From contig NZ_LNAL01000008.1 of NCBI RefSeq assembly GCF_001483135.1, forward strand, positions 1,178,001 to 1,242,000: DNA of 64,000 bases, in the 5' to 3' direction. The position numbers and the translations under genes were made by a program. The notes beneath the pieces are model-generated. The model saw only the letters and a list, made by a program, of their open reading frames with translations, ran no database searches and was not told the DNA's origin. This document shows positions 41,250 through 51,429 of the stretch, in pieces; positions within the stretch are counted from its first letter, which is position 1, and the number at the start of each line of letters is the position of its first letter. This DNA comes from Solirubrum puertoriconensis. GTDB lineage: Bacteria; Bacteroidota; Bacteroidia; Cytophagales; Hymenobacteraceae.

Positions 41250-44200
41250 CTAGAAGTTGACGCGCAGGTTTACACCGTAGCGGCGGGCCGTCGGCGCGTT
41301 CGAAAAGTCGAAGCCTTGGGCATTGGCGTTGGCGTAGGTGCTAGTCTCGGGGTCAAAGTTCATGTGCTCCGGAATGTTAGGCGAGTACCAGAACAGGTTG
41401 CGCGCCGAAAAGCCAATGTTCACGCCCCGGATAAACTTCGTCTTGTCGAGCAGCTTCGTCGGAAGCTCGTACCCTAGGGTTACCTCACGCAGGCGAATGG
41501 TGGTTCCATCGTACACGGAGAATTCCGACGGCCCTCCAATCCCGAACGAACCCGCCCCGAAGTACAAGTCGTTCAGGCTAATGGCTGTGCGGTTCACAAT
41601 GGCGCTGCCATCGGTATTGCGCAACGGCAAGCGCGAGTTAGGGTCGCCGTACACACCGTCAATCACCACCGTTTTGTTGCGGTCTTCGGTGTCTTTGGTT
41701 ACCCCGCGGCCATACAGCGTCTGGATGGTAGTTGAGTAAATGTCGCCGCCTTGGCGGTAGTCAATCACGCCTTCCAGCGTAATACCCTTGTAGGTAAAGG
41801 TGTTGGTGAAGCCGAATTGGAAGTCCGGGTTCGGGTTGCCAATTACATCAGGAGTAGTCGAAACGATGGGGCGGCCTGTGGCAGCGTCGATGAGCACTTT
41901 GCCCGATTCTGGGTCGCGGGCAGCTACGGTGCCCACCAGCAAACCAAAGGGTTGGCCCGGCCGGTGCACCGATTGCGGATCGGAGAAGAAGGCACCCGTC
42001 AGGCCGTTCAGCTGCTGCTGCAGTCCTTCGCGCAGCTCTTCCACAATGTTGCGGTTGCGCGTGAAAGCGGTGTAGCTTGTCCAGCGGAAACCAGCCACAT
42101 CCACCGGAATCAGCGTCAGCCCAACTTCGATGCCTTTGTTGGATACCTCGCCAAAGTTGGTGGTAAAGGCCGTAAAGCCCGTAGCGAAAGGCAGCGTTAC
42201 GTTGGCAATTTGCGAGGTGGTGCGCCGGTCGTAATACGTGGCGCTAAGCACGATGCGGTCTTTGAGGAAGTTCAGGTCAACCCCGCCTTCCACTTCCTTC
42301 GTGAACTCCGGCGTGAGGTCGAGGTTGCCGACGGTGCCAAAGATGGATGCACCCGAGGTGGCTACCCCGCCCGTGGGGGTGAAGGGGAAACCTAGGCTAG
42401 CAGCGTTATTGCCCAAAAAGGGAGCGAGATTAAAGCGCGTCAGAATTTGGTAGGGCGTAGCGTCGTTACCGGCTTTTGCGTAGCTGAGCCGCAATTTCCC
42501 TAGGTTCAGCACATCCGATTGAATGCCGAAGGCCTCGGTGAAGATGACCGAACCGCTGACGCTCGGGTAGAAAAAGCTGCGGTTGTTACGAGCCAGCGTC
42601 GAGGTCCAGTCGTTGCGGCCAGTAGCGTTGATGTAGATGAAGTCGCGGAAGCCCAACGTCACGTCGCCAAGCACCCCAAACAGGCGCCGCTTCTGATTAA
42701 GCGTGCCATTTTGCGCCACGCTTCGGGTGTTGGTGATATCGTCGATATCGAACACCGTGTACGTGGAGCCTACTACCGAGGAGTTCTCGTAGTTGCGTTG
42801 GTTTACGTTGTGACCAATAATGGCACGTAGGCTGATATCCTCCGTCAGGTTGCGGTTAAAGGTGAGTAGGGTGGTGGCTTCGAGTTCGGTGTTGGTAATG
42901 TAATCCTGCACTACTTGACCCAAACCACCGGCCGCTACGGAGCCCGGGCGTAGGGCGGTATTGCGGCGGTCGGTGTACACGTTGGCGCCGCCCGTAAAGC
43001 TCAGGCTCACCCAATCGTTAAAATCATAGCTGGCGTTGAAGTTGCCAATTACCCTGTCAACCCGCGACTTGTAGCTGTTGTATCGCGTCGACCAGTAGGG
43101 GTTATCGGCTTGGCCCGTGAGCCAGCCCAGCAGCGAAGCCCTGGTAACAGGGTTTTCGAATGGCAGGCCAGAAAGGTCGAGGTTGCGAGGAATAAACAAC
43201 GCCCGCCCGAATGCCGACGCGTTGCCTAGGGCGTTGGGGGCACCTAGGATGGGGCCGCGCTGATCGGAGTTGACGTAGGTAACCGTTGCGCCAACTGTGA
43301 TTTTGTTGAACTGGCCCGAACCGCCGGCACTGATGCTGGTGCGGTCGAAGCTCGTAAATGGAATCATGCCCTCTTGGTCGGAGCGCGACAGTACAGCCGT
43401 GAACTTGCTGTTCTCGCCTGTGCCCGTCAGGTTCACGGAGTTTTCGAACAAGTGCCCCGTGTTGAAGAAATCCTCCACGTTATCTTCGAAAGCCTGATAT
43501 GGGTATCGGGCTCCTCTAAACTGCGGTAGCGCTCCGTTTAGAGCTGGAGTGTCGTAGGGGTGGGGCACATCGGCGGGTGCCTGTGCACTGCCAAACGCCG
43601 GCCCCCACGAGCCGTTGGCCGCCGTGTAAGCGAAGTTTGCCCCTGAGCCATAGGTATTTTGGTAATCGGGCAAGCTGGCAATGCGCTCAATAGCATACGT
43701 AGAGTTATACCCCACGCGCAAGCCCTTGTCGCGCCGGTTGCGGCTACCGGTTTTGGTTGTAATAACAATTGCCCCGTTGGCTGCCCTCGAGCCGTACAGG
43801 GCGGCGGCCGCAATGCCTTTTAGCACGTTGATCGACTCAATGTTGTTCGGGTCGATGTCAGCCGCGCGGTTCGAGTACGAGGAGCTATTGCCCAGTGACG
43901 ACGACGAGTTGTCTTGCCGGTTATCAAAGGGTATACCGTCGACTACGAACAAGGGCTGGTTCTCGCCCAGCAACGATGAGTTGCCCCTAATGGTGATGCG
44001 CGTTGCCGCCCCAGGCGAACCACTCGAGCCGCCAATGTTTACGCCCGGCAATTTGCCCTGCAGCGTCCGGAGTACGTCGGGTTCGGCTTTCTGCACCACC
44101 TGCGAGCTGTTAATCTCCGATACTGCATAGCCCAAAGCCCGCTTCTCCCGCTGGATACCTAGGGCCGTTACCACCACTTCGCCCAACTGCTGCGTGCTTG

Positions 44201-44492
44201 GCGCCAAGGCCAAGTTCACTTGGTTTGTTGTGCCAATGACTTGCTCCTGGTTATTATAACCCACCGAACTGAACACCAACGTGCCTCCCTCGGCCGGAAC
44301 CGAAATGGTGTAGCTGCCATCAGCACCGGTAGCAGTACCGGTGGTAGTTCCTTTCAAAAGCACTGTTACCCCCGGGAGTCCCGTACCATTACTTCGGTCA
44401 GTTACCTGTCCCGTAATAGTTCTGTTTTGCGCTGCTACCTGCAGTACCAGCGTCACGATGAGCGCGAAGCTCAACAGTAGGCGTTTTTCCAT
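41250..44492 (-). CDS. SusC/RagA family TonB-linked outer-membrane protein (pair 1)
   Basis: A 1080-residue TonB-dependent transporter that imports large nutrients through the outer membrane. Signal peptide to VAAQ; a carboxypeptidase-like plug-domain extension (TGQVTDRSNGTGLPGVTVLLKG, about 30-105); the TonB-box-like EVVVTALGIQREKRALGYAV; the plug (LQGKLPGVNIGG, PLFVVDGIPFDN, NIESINVLKGIAAAALYGSRAANGAIVITTK). The remainder is the 22-strand barrel, ending in LRVNF with the terminal Phe used for assembly. ATG 44492 is used; an upstream TTG gives no signal-peptide improvement. First gene of the pair-1 operon with SusD and a lipoprotein. Confidence 0.95.
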   Translation of the reverse strand: MEKRLLLSFALIVTLVLQVAAQNRTITGQVTDRSNGTGLPGVTVLLKGTTTGTATGADGSYTISVPAEGGTLVFSSVGYNNQEQVIGTTNQVNLALAPSTQQLGEVVVTALGIQREKRALGYAVSEINSSQVVQKAEPDVLRTLQGKLPGVNIGGSSGSPGAATRITIRGNSSLLGENQPLFVVDGIPFDNRQDNSSSSLGNSSSYSNRAADIDPNNIESINVLKGIAAAALYGSRAANGAIVITTKTGSRNRRDKGLRVGYNSTYAIERIASLPDYQNTYGSGANFAYTAANGSWGPAFGSAQAPADVPHPYDTPALNGALPQFRGARYPYQAFEDNVEDFFNTGHLFENSVNLTGTGENSKFTAVLSRSDQEGMIPFTSFDRTSISAGGSGQFNKITVGATVTYVNSDQRGPILGAPNALGNASAFGRALFIPRNLDLSGLPFENPVTRASLLGWLTGQADNPYWSTRYNSYKSRVDRVIGNFNASYDFNDWVSLSFTGGANVYTDRRNTALRPGSVAAGGLGQVVQDYITNTELEATTLLTFNRNLTEDISLRAIIGHNVNQRNYENSSVVGSTYTVFDIDDITNTRSVAQNGTLNQKRRLFGVLGDVTLGFRDFIYINATGRNDWTSTLARNNRSFFYPSVSGSVIFTEAFGIQSDVLNLGKLRLSYAKAGNDATPYQILTRFNLAPFLGNNAASLGFPFTPTGGVATSGASIFGTVGNLDLTPEFTKEVEGGVDLNFLKDRIVLSATYYDRRTTSQIANVTLPFATGFTAFTTNFGEVSNKGIEVGLTLIPVDVAGFRWTSYTAFTRNRNIVEELREGLQQQLNGLTGAFFSDPQSVHRPGQPFGLLVGTVAARDPESGKVLIDAATGRPIVSTTPDVIGNPNPDFQFGFTNTFTYKGITLEGVIDYRQGGDIYSTTIQTLYGRGVTKDTEDRNKTVVIDGVYGDPNSRLPLRNTDGSAIVNRTAISLNDLYFGAGSFGIGGPSEFSVYDGTTIRLREVTLGYELPTKLLDKTKFIRGVNIGFSARNLFWYSPNIPEHMNFDPETSTYANANAQGFDFSNAPTARRYGVNLRVNF

Positions 44493-44581
44493 GCTGCACC
44501 ACAATTTTGATTGTCAAGCCACTGAGTATATAAGGTAACATTTAAAATTGAAATAATCATATATTGATGAGCTTCGTGAAA

Positions 44582-44617
44582 ACAAAAAGCCCCAGCCGAT
44601 TGGCTGGGGCTTTTTGT
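44582..44617 (-). terminator. Terminator after SusD2
   Basis: ACAAAAAGCCCCAGCC and its exact complement form a 16-bp stem around GATT, with T-runs on both strands. It ends the SusCD pair 2 transcript, 25 bases after the SusD2 stop. Confidence 0.9.
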
Positions 44618-44641
44618 CTATACTAATAGAGTCGTGAGCTA

Positions 44642-46090
44642 TTAGTAACCAGGATTCTGCTCTACAACGCCAGGCGAAGTTTGTAATTCGCGCTGCGGAA
44701 TTGGCCAGAGGTTGCGGAACGTTTGCGTAACGTCGGCACGAGCTGCTTGCACCGTGTTGGTACGACGCAGGTCAAACCAGCGGTGGCCTTCCTGTGCCAA
44801 CTCGATGCGGCGCTCCTTCAAAATGGCATCCGTCACGGCTGTAGCAGTGTTTGCAATCAGTACGTGCGGGGGAGGAGTCGTCGCGGGCGGAACTACGGGC
44901 GGAACTGTAAACGTGTAAGGAGCCAAGCCAGCACGCGTACGAATGCGGTTCACATCAACAAGAGCATCGTCAAGCTTACCCGTACGAGCATTAGCTTCAG
45001 CACGCGTCAGAATCACTTCAGCGAAGCGAACCAAAATAGCGTTGTCGTCGCCGGCTGCCACACGGAAGTACTTGCGGGTTGTGCCCGTGGGATACACGTT
45101 CGTAGCGTTAGCTGCTGTCACGGCATTAACTGGCAAGCGGGTGTCACCAGCCTCATGAGCACCAGGTAGACCAGTAGCGGGGTCAACCTCGTTACGGCCA
45201 CCAGCTGCTGATGGGAACCAGAAGAATGCCAACGAGTTTGCGTCAACGGCATCGAAGGGAAGTTCCCAGATCGACTCACCCGAGTTTTTCTGAGTGAAGA
45301 TGTTAGCATACTGCCCTTCAAGCGAGAAACCCGTGATCTGTGCGGTGTATTTGAGCACCTCATCGTAGTTGCGCTGGCGCAACTCGAAGCGTGAACGCAA
45401 AGCTAAAGCACCGGCTTTGGTGATGCGGGCCTTATTCGATCCACCCAGGTTCGCAATAGCGAAATCCAAGTCAGCACGAATAACAGCGTTTACGTCGGCT
45501 TCGCTAGCACGAGCTTGCGGCTGAATTTCGGTGCCTTCAATGTTGGTGGTCGGTGTCAGGCGCAGCGGCACACCTAAGCCCCCGGCATAACCGTAGCCTT
45601 GCGGAGTACCGCCCCAGTAGCCGAGCAAGTTCATGTAGTGAAATGCACGCAGCGCACGAGCCTCAGCAATTGCCTGGTTTTTGTTGAAAGCCGGGTCATT
45701 CAGCTTTTCAGCTTGCTGTATGATAAAGTTCGAACGGTTGACGCCATTGTAGATAGAGTTCCACATGGCCACCACCTCGGTATTATCCGGCAAAATCTGG
45801 TTTTGCGCAATCTGGGCAAACGAGGGGAAGGTACCCGTGTGGCGGGCATTATCAGCTCCTAGGTCAGCAAACAGCTGGTAGCGCAGGCCCCAGTAGTTGG
45901 CGCTTTGAACAATATCGTAAGCACCTAGCAAGCCAGCCTCAATGTCTTGGCGAGTTTCAAGGCCAGCTTGAGCGTCAAGGCTTGCCCGCGGCTCTACTTG
46001 CAGCGCGTCCTCGCAAGACGTAGTGCCAAAGCCTAGCGTCAGCAGGAAAGCTGCTGCCGTAGTGAATCGGCGAACGGAAGAGAAATTCAT
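44642..46090 (-). CDS. SusD/RagB family outer-membrane lipoprotein (pair 2)
   Basis: A 482-residue lipoprotein of the RagB/SusD group. Lipobox FGTTSC near residues 21-26, followed by EDALQVEPRASLDAQA. Family landmarks are LGAYDIVQSANYWGLRYQLFADLGADNARH, NKNQAIAEARALRAFHYMNLL and, near the C-terminus, AEVILTRAEANARTGKLDDALVDVNRIR and the terminal VVEQNPGY. An odd feature is a proline-rich loop near residues 393-410 (VPPVVPPATTPPPHV) in the C-terminal domain, not typical of SusD proteins. Starts 21 bases after SusC2. Confidence 0.93.
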   Translation of the reverse strand: MNFSSVRRFTTAAAFLLTLGFGTTSCEDALQVEPRASLDAQAGLETRQDIEAGLLGAYDIVQSANYWGLRYQLFADLGADNARHTGTFPSFAQIAQNQILPDNTEVVAMWNSIYNGVNRSNFIIQQAEKLNDPAFNKNQAIAEARALRAFHYMNLLGYWGGTPQGYGYAGGLGVPLRLTPTTNIEGTEIQPQARASEADVNAVIRADLDFAIANLGGSNKARITKAGALALRSRFELRQRNYDEVLKYTAQITGFSLEGQYANIFTQKNSGESIWELPFDAVDANSLAFFWFPSAAGGRNEVDPATGLPGAHEAGDTRLPVNAVTAANATNVYPTGTTRKYFRVAAGDDNAILVRFAEVILTRAEANARTGKLDDALVDVNRIRTRAGLAPYTFTVPPVVPPATTPPPHVLIANTATAVTDAILKERRIELAQEGHRWFDLRRTNTVQAARADVTQTFRNLWPIPQRELQTSPGVVEQNPGY

Positions 46091-46111
46091 TTCTACAGTC
46101 GAGTTAATTTA

Positions 46112-49100
46112 TTAGAAACCGAGGGAGATGCCGCCCGTAATGGTGCGGGCTTGGGGGTACACCAGGAAGTCGGTGCCCAGCGACGTGTTCGAGCCGCTGA
46201 AGGTGTTTACTTCCGGATCGAGGCCCGAGTAGTTCGTCAGCGTGATGAGGTTTTGAGCCTGCACGTACACGCGAGCAGAGTTCAATTTCACGCGACCAAT
46301 AACCGACTTGGGCAGGGTGTAACCCAGCGTCACTTGCTTCAGACGAGCATACGAGCCATCCTCAATGAAGCGGTCAGATACGCGACGGTTGTTGTTGGGG
46401 TCGCCGTACACTGCACGCGGAATGTCGGTGTTCGTGTTAGTTGGCGTCCAGCGGTTCAGTACTGCTTTGTCCTGACCAAACACACCATTCATGCCCTGCG
46501 CGAACGAGATGTTGTTGTTGTAAATCTCGTTGCCAACGCTGTACTGAATAAAGGCCGTGAAGTCAAAGCCTTTGAAGCGGATCGTGTTGGTCAAACCGCC
46601 ATAGAAGTCGGGCTGAGCACTACCGATGATTTCCTGGTCGTCGCCGGTAATGCGGCCGTCGCCATTCAGGTCGCGGAACTTGATGTCGCCGGGGCGGGTA
46701 AGCGTGGCTTGGTAGGTAGCAGTCGTGCCGTACAGAGCTTTTGCAGCTGCATCCAGCTCGTTAATTTCCTCCTGGGATTGGAAGATTTTCTCTACGCGGT
46801 AACCACGGAAGGCCCCGAGCGGCTGGCCTTCGGCAACCCAGTTGGCAAAACCAGAAGCGAAAGGCGTACCGTCTAACAGCTTGGTCACCTTGTTGCGGTT
46901 GAAGGCAATGTTGAAGTTGGTAGTCCACTCAAACGAGCCTTCCGATTCGCCACGCAGGTTCACAGTAGTCAGGGCTACTTCAAGACCTTTGTTTTCGATG
47001 CTGCCTACGTTGGCTTGGTAGGACGTAAAACCTGTATTACCAGGCAGCAAACGGTTTTGCAGCAGGTCGCGGGTATCGCGCTGGTAAGCATCAACTGCCA
47101 GCACTACGCGGTTGTTGAACAAACCTAGGTCCAAACCAATGTTGGTTTGGTTGGTACGTTCCCACTTTAGATTGGGGTTGGCTAGCTGCGACAGCGCCAG
47201 GCCACCAACTTGCTGGAAGTTGGCACCCGTGCCAATCAGGCCACGCGAGGCGAAGTTGGCAATTTCCTGGTTACCCGTTTGACCGTAGCTGGCGCGGATT
47301 TTCAGGTCGCTCAGAGCCGTTATGCCTTTCAGGAAACCTTCCTCCGATACACGCCAACCTACCGAAGCCGCTGGGAAGTAGCCGAAGCGGTTGTTCGCAC
47401 CGAAACGCGACGAACCGTCGCGACGGACGCTAGCCGATACCAAGTACTTGTCGCGGAACGAGTAATTAGCACGGCCCAGCAGACCAAAGATGCGCCACTC
47501 TGTTTCGCTCGACGAAGCCCCTGTTTTCTGAGCGCCAGCTGATACTTGTTTTACTTCGTTACCGGGGAAGCCTGTAGCCGACGCAAATACTTCGTTGAAA
47601 ACGCTTTGCTGGTATTCAGCTACCAACTGAGCACCTAGCGAGTGCGACTCGCCGATGGTTTTGTTATAGCTCAGGGCGCTGGTATGGTTCCAGTTCAGAT
47701 CTTGGCGGTACGACGACGTAGCCGAGCCGTTCGTGCCAGCACCGGTGTTGGTGGTGGTTGGGAAGAACGTATCGTCTTTAAACGTCAGGTAGTCCAAGCC
47801 GAAGGTGGCACGGTACTTCAGGCCTTTCACAATATCGAATTCAGTGAACTGCGAACCGATAATACGGGCGCTAACACCTTTAATGGTGGGCTCGAGAGCG
47901 GCAGCCAGCGGGTTCTCGGTTGAAGCACCGGGGTCCTTGGCATAAGTGCCATTGGCGCGATATTTCGGAATGTCGCTTGCTACGAGAACAGCAGTGCTAA
48001 GTACGCCGTTGATGTTGTTGTCGTTCTGGATACGGTTGTTTACCGAACGGTTCAAACCAACGTTAACACCCATGCGCACACGGTCGCTGATGCTGTTTTC
48101 GAGGCTCAGGCGGGCACTGGCGCGCTTGAAGCCCGAACCCAGAATCGTACCTACGTTGTCGAAGTAGCCGGCGCCCACGCGGAAGCGCGTACGATCGTTT
48201 CCGCCCGAGAACGTCAGCTCGTAGTTAGTGATAGGGGAGGTACGGGAAATTTCTTTACCCCAGTCGGTATTAGGAGCTGAATCAGGATTCTGGAATTGGG
48301 CTAGGTCTCGAATACCATCGCCGTTGTCAACAGCAGTAAGTTGGCCATTCGCTGAACCAGCTCCAGCATCGCTGAACAGGTAAGTTGCAAGGTCGGCGTA
48401 AGAGCGCCAAGGAGTCGCGCTCAGGTTCGATGCGATAATCTGACCCGAAGCGTTACGGGGGTAACGATTCTCTACCTGATCCAAGAACAAACGAACCTGG
48501 TCGGGGCCGCTCAGGTTCTCAGGCATCTTCCACATGGTTTGAGCACCACGGTAGTAGTCCAACGTAATGTTGGTTTTGCCTGCTTTGCCACGCTTAGTAG
48601 TAATTAGTACTACACCATTAGAGGCGCGCGAACCGTAGATAGCAGCCGACGAAGCGTCTTTCAATACTTCGATCGATTCGATGTCGTTCGGGTTAATGTC
48701 CGACAAAGAGTTGGTGAGCTGACCACCGGCACCAATGTTGGTGTAGCTACCCGTGTTGATAGGCAAGCCGTCAACTACGTACAGCGGCTCGTTGCTTGCA
48801 TTCAGCGAAGCGGCACCACGCACACGCACTGAAATACCCGAACCTGGAGTACCCGAGCTCTGCGTTACCTGCACACCGGCCGCACGGCCTTGCAACGCTT
48901 GGTCAACGCCGGCAATGGGTTGGTTTTTAAAATCCGAAGCTTTAACAGCGGCAATAGAGCCGGTTACTTCGCGACGCTCTTGTGCGTTGCCGAAACCCGT
49001 AACTACTACCTCCGTCAACTGCTTCGAATCCGTTGCCAGACCAATGTTGATCTGGGTGTCCGTGCCAATGGCACGCTCTACCTTTATGTAGCCGAGCGAG

Positions 49101-49321
49101 CTTACCTCTAGGGTGCCACCATCACCGGAAACACCCAGGGTGAAAGTGCCATCAGAGTTGGTTGAAACACCGGTAGTGGTGCCTTTCAGGAGTACCGTTG
49201 CGCCAGGAAGGCCTTCGCCGGTAGCCCGGTCGGTTACCCGACCAGAGATCTGTCGGGTTTGAGCATCCACATGGTGAGCTAGGGCTACCAATGGTACTAA
49301 ACCCAGTAAAAATTTGTTCAT
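46112..49321 (-). CDS. SusC/RagA family TonB-linked outer-membrane protein (pair 2)
   Basis: A 1069-residue transporter with signal peptide to VDAQ, a carboxypeptidase-like domain (SGRVTDRATGEGLPGATVLL), plug motifs (LQGRAAGVQVTQSSGTPGSG, PLYVVDGLPINTG, DIESIEVLKDASSAAIYGSRAS) and a barrel ending ISLGF. The first 90 residues are very similar to SusC3 (MNK-LLGL and SGRVTDRATGEG), so these two are tandem paralogs that have diverged in the barrel. A conserved leader motif (TTCACTCAC) lies 11 bases upstream of its start at 49332-49340, on the minus strand. Confidence 0.95.
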   Translation of the reverse strand: MNKFLLGLVPLVALAHHVDAQTRQISGRVTDRATGEGLPGATVLLKGTTTGVSTNSDGTFTLGVSGDGGTLEVSSLGYIKVERAIGTDTQINIGLATDSKQLTEVVVTGFGNAQERREVTGSIAAVKASDFKNQPIAGVDQALQGRAAGVQVTQSSGTPGSGISVRVRGAASLNASNEPLYVVDGLPINTGSYTNIGAGGQLTNSLSDINPNDIESIEVLKDASSAAIYGSRASNGVVLITTKRGKAGKTNITLDYYRGAQTMWKMPENLSGPDQVRLFLDQVENRYPRNASGQIIASNLSATPWRSYADLATYLFSDAGAGSANGQLTAVDNGDGIRDLAQFQNPDSAPNTDWGKEISRTSPITNYELTFSGGNDRTRFRVGAGYFDNVGTILGSGFKRASARLSLENSISDRVRMGVNVGLNRSVNNRIQNDNNINGVLSTAVLVASDIPKYRANGTYAKDPGASTENPLAAALEPTIKGVSARIIGSQFTEFDIVKGLKYRATFGLDYLTFKDDTFFPTTTNTGAGTNGSATSSYRQDLNWNHTSALSYNKTIGESHSLGAQLVAEYQQSVFNEVFASATGFPGNEVKQVSAGAQKTGASSSETEWRIFGLLGRANYSFRDKYLVSASVRRDGSSRFGANNRFGYFPAASVGWRVSEEGFLKGITALSDLKIRASYGQTGNQEIANFASRGLIGTGANFQQVGGLALSQLANPNLKWERTNQTNIGLDLGLFNNRVVLAVDAYQRDTRDLLQNRLLPGNTGFTSYQANVGSIENKGLEVALTTVNLRGESEGSFEWTTNFNIAFNRNKVTKLLDGTPFASGFANWVAEGQPLGAFRGYRVEKIFQSQEEINELDAAAKALYGTTATYQATLTRPGDIKFRDLNGDGRITGDDQEIIGSAQPDFYGGLTNTIRFKGFDFTAFIQYSVGNEIYNNNISFAQGMNGVFGQDKAVLNRWTPTNTNTDIPRAVYGDPNNNRRVSDRFIEDGSYARLKQVTLGYTLPKSVIGRVKLNSARVYVQAQNLITLTNYSGLDPEVNTFSGSNTSLGTDFLVYPQARTITGGISLGF

Positions 49322-49675
49322 GCGGTTAGAAGTGAGTGAAGTGACAACCGATTTCCAATTTATACAGGTAAAAGGATTTTACCTAGCAAGTGACGATGCT
49401 AAAAAATTACTATTTCGGAAATTTGGCAAGTACACGTCTGTTAATTGCCAATCTGGCAATTCAAAATTCGCCAGCACAGATGCCTTCCACACGATGCGCT
49501 CTTCAAAGTATGCTCTTGTGACTTGCCTATAAGAATAGCAGATATTTGCTGTGCAAGCAAATTCACTTATCCTTTTTTTAGATGAAGATCAATTAGCTGT
49601 ATATACATAGGACTATTACAAGTTCTGACCAGCTTAAAACATAAATATTGAACTATTGCAATAATTGCTCGGCCT
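49322..49675. other. Intergenic control region upstream of SusC2
   Basis: About 350 AT-rich bases between the SusC2 start and the palindrome at SusD3. It contains GTGAGTGAA (49332-49340; TTCACTCAC on the coding strand), which recurs before three other SusC genes. No gene or classic -7 element is seen. It must hold the promoter of the pair 2 operon. Confidence 0.55.
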
Positions 49676-49755
49676 AGCAAGCTGTGCTTGCCATAAAACA
49701 AAAGCCCCGCCTGAACTCAGGCGGGGCTTTTGTTTTATGGCAAGCACAGCTTGCT
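49676..49755 (-). terminator. Perfect 39-bp inverted repeat at the SusD3 stop codon
   Basis: The arms 49676-49714 and 49717-49755 are identical as reverse complements over 39 bp, with only AC between them. The core GCCCCGCCTGA/TCAGGCGGGGC flanked by AAAACAAAA/TTTTGTTTT is a strong terminator. The outer 22 bp (AGCAAGCTGTGC ... on each side) add pairing that termination does not need. The right arm includes the first base of the SusD3 stop codon. The symmetry ends at 49675/49756, where the bases are both T. Confidence 0.9.
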
Positions 49756-51407
49756 TAGTATCCAGGGTTCTGCTGACTAGCCAGTGTGGGGTTGTTGGCA
49801 ATTTCAGCAGCCGGAATCGGCCACAAGAAGCGGTAGTCGCTGTAAGGTATATCTGCAACCGAGCCGTTTATAACCGGACGAGTAGTGCAGTTATAGTTTG
49901 CACCGACTGCTTGCGATGCATCAAGTTTGCGCGGAATACCGCCACCCGGACGTGGGCTAAAGCGCACTGACGGGCCTGCCGATAGACGGTGGATGTCGTC
50001 CCAACGGAAACCTTCGCTAACCAACTCAATGCGGCGCTCATTCAAGATGGCGCGAATCAGTGCGTCGCCGGTTAGACCTGCGTACAAATCAGCAGCGCTA
50101 ACAGCGCGGCCGCGGACTGCATTCAGCAACGTAAGAGCACGCACTTCGCCGGTAGCACCTAGGTTGGCTTCTGCTTCAGCTTGGTTCAGCAGAACTTCAG
50201 CGTAGCGGATGATAGGAGCGAAGTCGGAGTACGTAGCAGCGTCCTTGTACTTGGCACTAAAGACAGCACCAGCGGCACCGTTCTGCTGCGTCAGACCGGT
50301 ACGGCGACGGTCGTCGCAGGGGACGAACGAGGCATTGAGCAGGTTGGGGCTGATGGATTCGAGACCACGACCGCCTATACCTGCCGGAGCAGCCGCGGGT
50401 GAGCCAAATACAGAACCCAACGAACCGTTAGTAGTAGAGTTGTCGTCGGAGCTGTTTTCAATCGAGAAGATATTCTCATTCGTTACCGACGCGCGGCCTT
50501 GCGAGGCAGCTTCCGGAGTAGCTTGCAGAGCATAGCCACCGTTGGCAGCCGGAGCCGTGAAGGTGGTGGTACCCGTAATTAGCTTATCACCCTCAACTTT
50601 GGCTTGTGCCCAGTTGCTTTGGTGAATGCGCAAGCGCTGCTTGAGAGCAATAGCAGCACCTTTGGTAGCACGAGTTACCTTTAAAGTGCCTGCGCGGTTG
50701 GCTGGCAACTTGCTTTCGGCGAAGTCGAGGTCTTCCAGCATTTTGGTGTACACCTCGTTTACCGGAGTGCGGCCGAGTGCACGTGCCCGCTCCAGGGCAG
50801 CAGGATTATTTACCGGGAAATCACGGTAGGGTACACCAGGGTTGTTGCCGTTGTTGTCGTTATAAGGCTTGGCGAAGTTGATCACCAACTCATGGTAGGA
50901 AAGAGCGCGCAGGAAACGCATCTCGCCTTCATAAGCTTCGGCATCAGTAGCCGAGATTACACCGTTTTGAGCAGCCGTACGAACACCGTCGATAACCAAG
51001 TTGGCTTGGTTGATGGTAGAGTACAAGTTGCTCCACATGTTCACGACGTTCGGGCTCGAAGGCGTGATGTTGTTCAGGCCTACGATGCCAAAGAAGCCGG
51101 CCATGTCTACAACGTCCTCGCCACGTACATCACCTAGGGCGGTGGCTGCCGAACCGAACGGGTAACCACGGGTACCTAGAGCGGTGCCGTTCAAGGGGTC
51201 GTAGTAGCCAGATTGGGCAGCGTTGTAAACACCAGTTACAGCTAAGCCAATGCGGTCGGGAGTGCTGAACGCAGCCGTTTCAGGCAGAGCGTCCAACGGC
51301 TGGAGGTCCGTCACATCGCACGATGCCATGCCCAGCGACAGGAAAGCGGCCAGTGCCATTACTCGCACCCGATGGGGGGCGAAAGCGGCCATAATGCGGT
51401 TATTCAT
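49755..51407 (-). CDS. SusD/RagB family outer-membrane lipoprotein (pair 3)
   Basis: A 550-residue lipoprotein of the RagB/SusD group. N-terminus MNNRIMAAFAPHRVRVMAL then LSLGMASC, the lipobox, followed by DVTDLQPLDALPETAAFSTP. Landmarks: VYNAAQSGYYDPLNGTA, LRALSYHELVINFAKPYNDN, EVYTKMLEDLDFAESKLP, and C-terminal RYAEVLLNQAEAEANLG, NERRIELVSEGFRWDDIHR and SQQNPGY. The last codon overlaps the large palindrome. Starts 22 bases after SusC3; together they form one unit. Confidence 0.93.
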   Translation of the reverse strand: MNNRIMAAFAPHRVRVMALAAFLSLGMASCDVTDLQPLDALPETAAFSTPDRIGLAVTGVYNAAQSGYYDPLNGTALGTRGYPFGSAATALGDVRGEDVVDMAGFFGIVGLNNITPSSPNVVNMWSNLYSTINQANLVIDGVRTAAQNGVISATDAEAYEGEMRFLRALSYHELVINFAKPYNDNNGNNPGVPYRDFPVNNPAALERARALGRTPVNEVYTKMLEDLDFAESKLPANRAGTLKVTRATKGAAIALKQRLRIHQSNWAQAKVEGDKLITGTTTFTAPAANGGYALQATPEAASQGRASVTNENIFSIENSSDDNSTTNGSLGSVFGSPAAAPAGIGGRGLESISPNLLNASFVPCDDRRRTGLTQQNGAAGAVFSAKYKDAATYSDFAPIIRYAEVLLNQAEAEANLGATGEVRALTLLNAVRGRAVSAADLYAGLTGDALIRAILNERRIELVSEGFRWDDIHRLSAGPSVRFSPRPGGGIPRKLDASQAVGANYNCTTRPVINGSVADIPYSDYRFLWPIPAAEIANNPTLASQQNPGY

Positions 51408-51429
51408 GAATAAGAGTTGGCAGAAGTGA

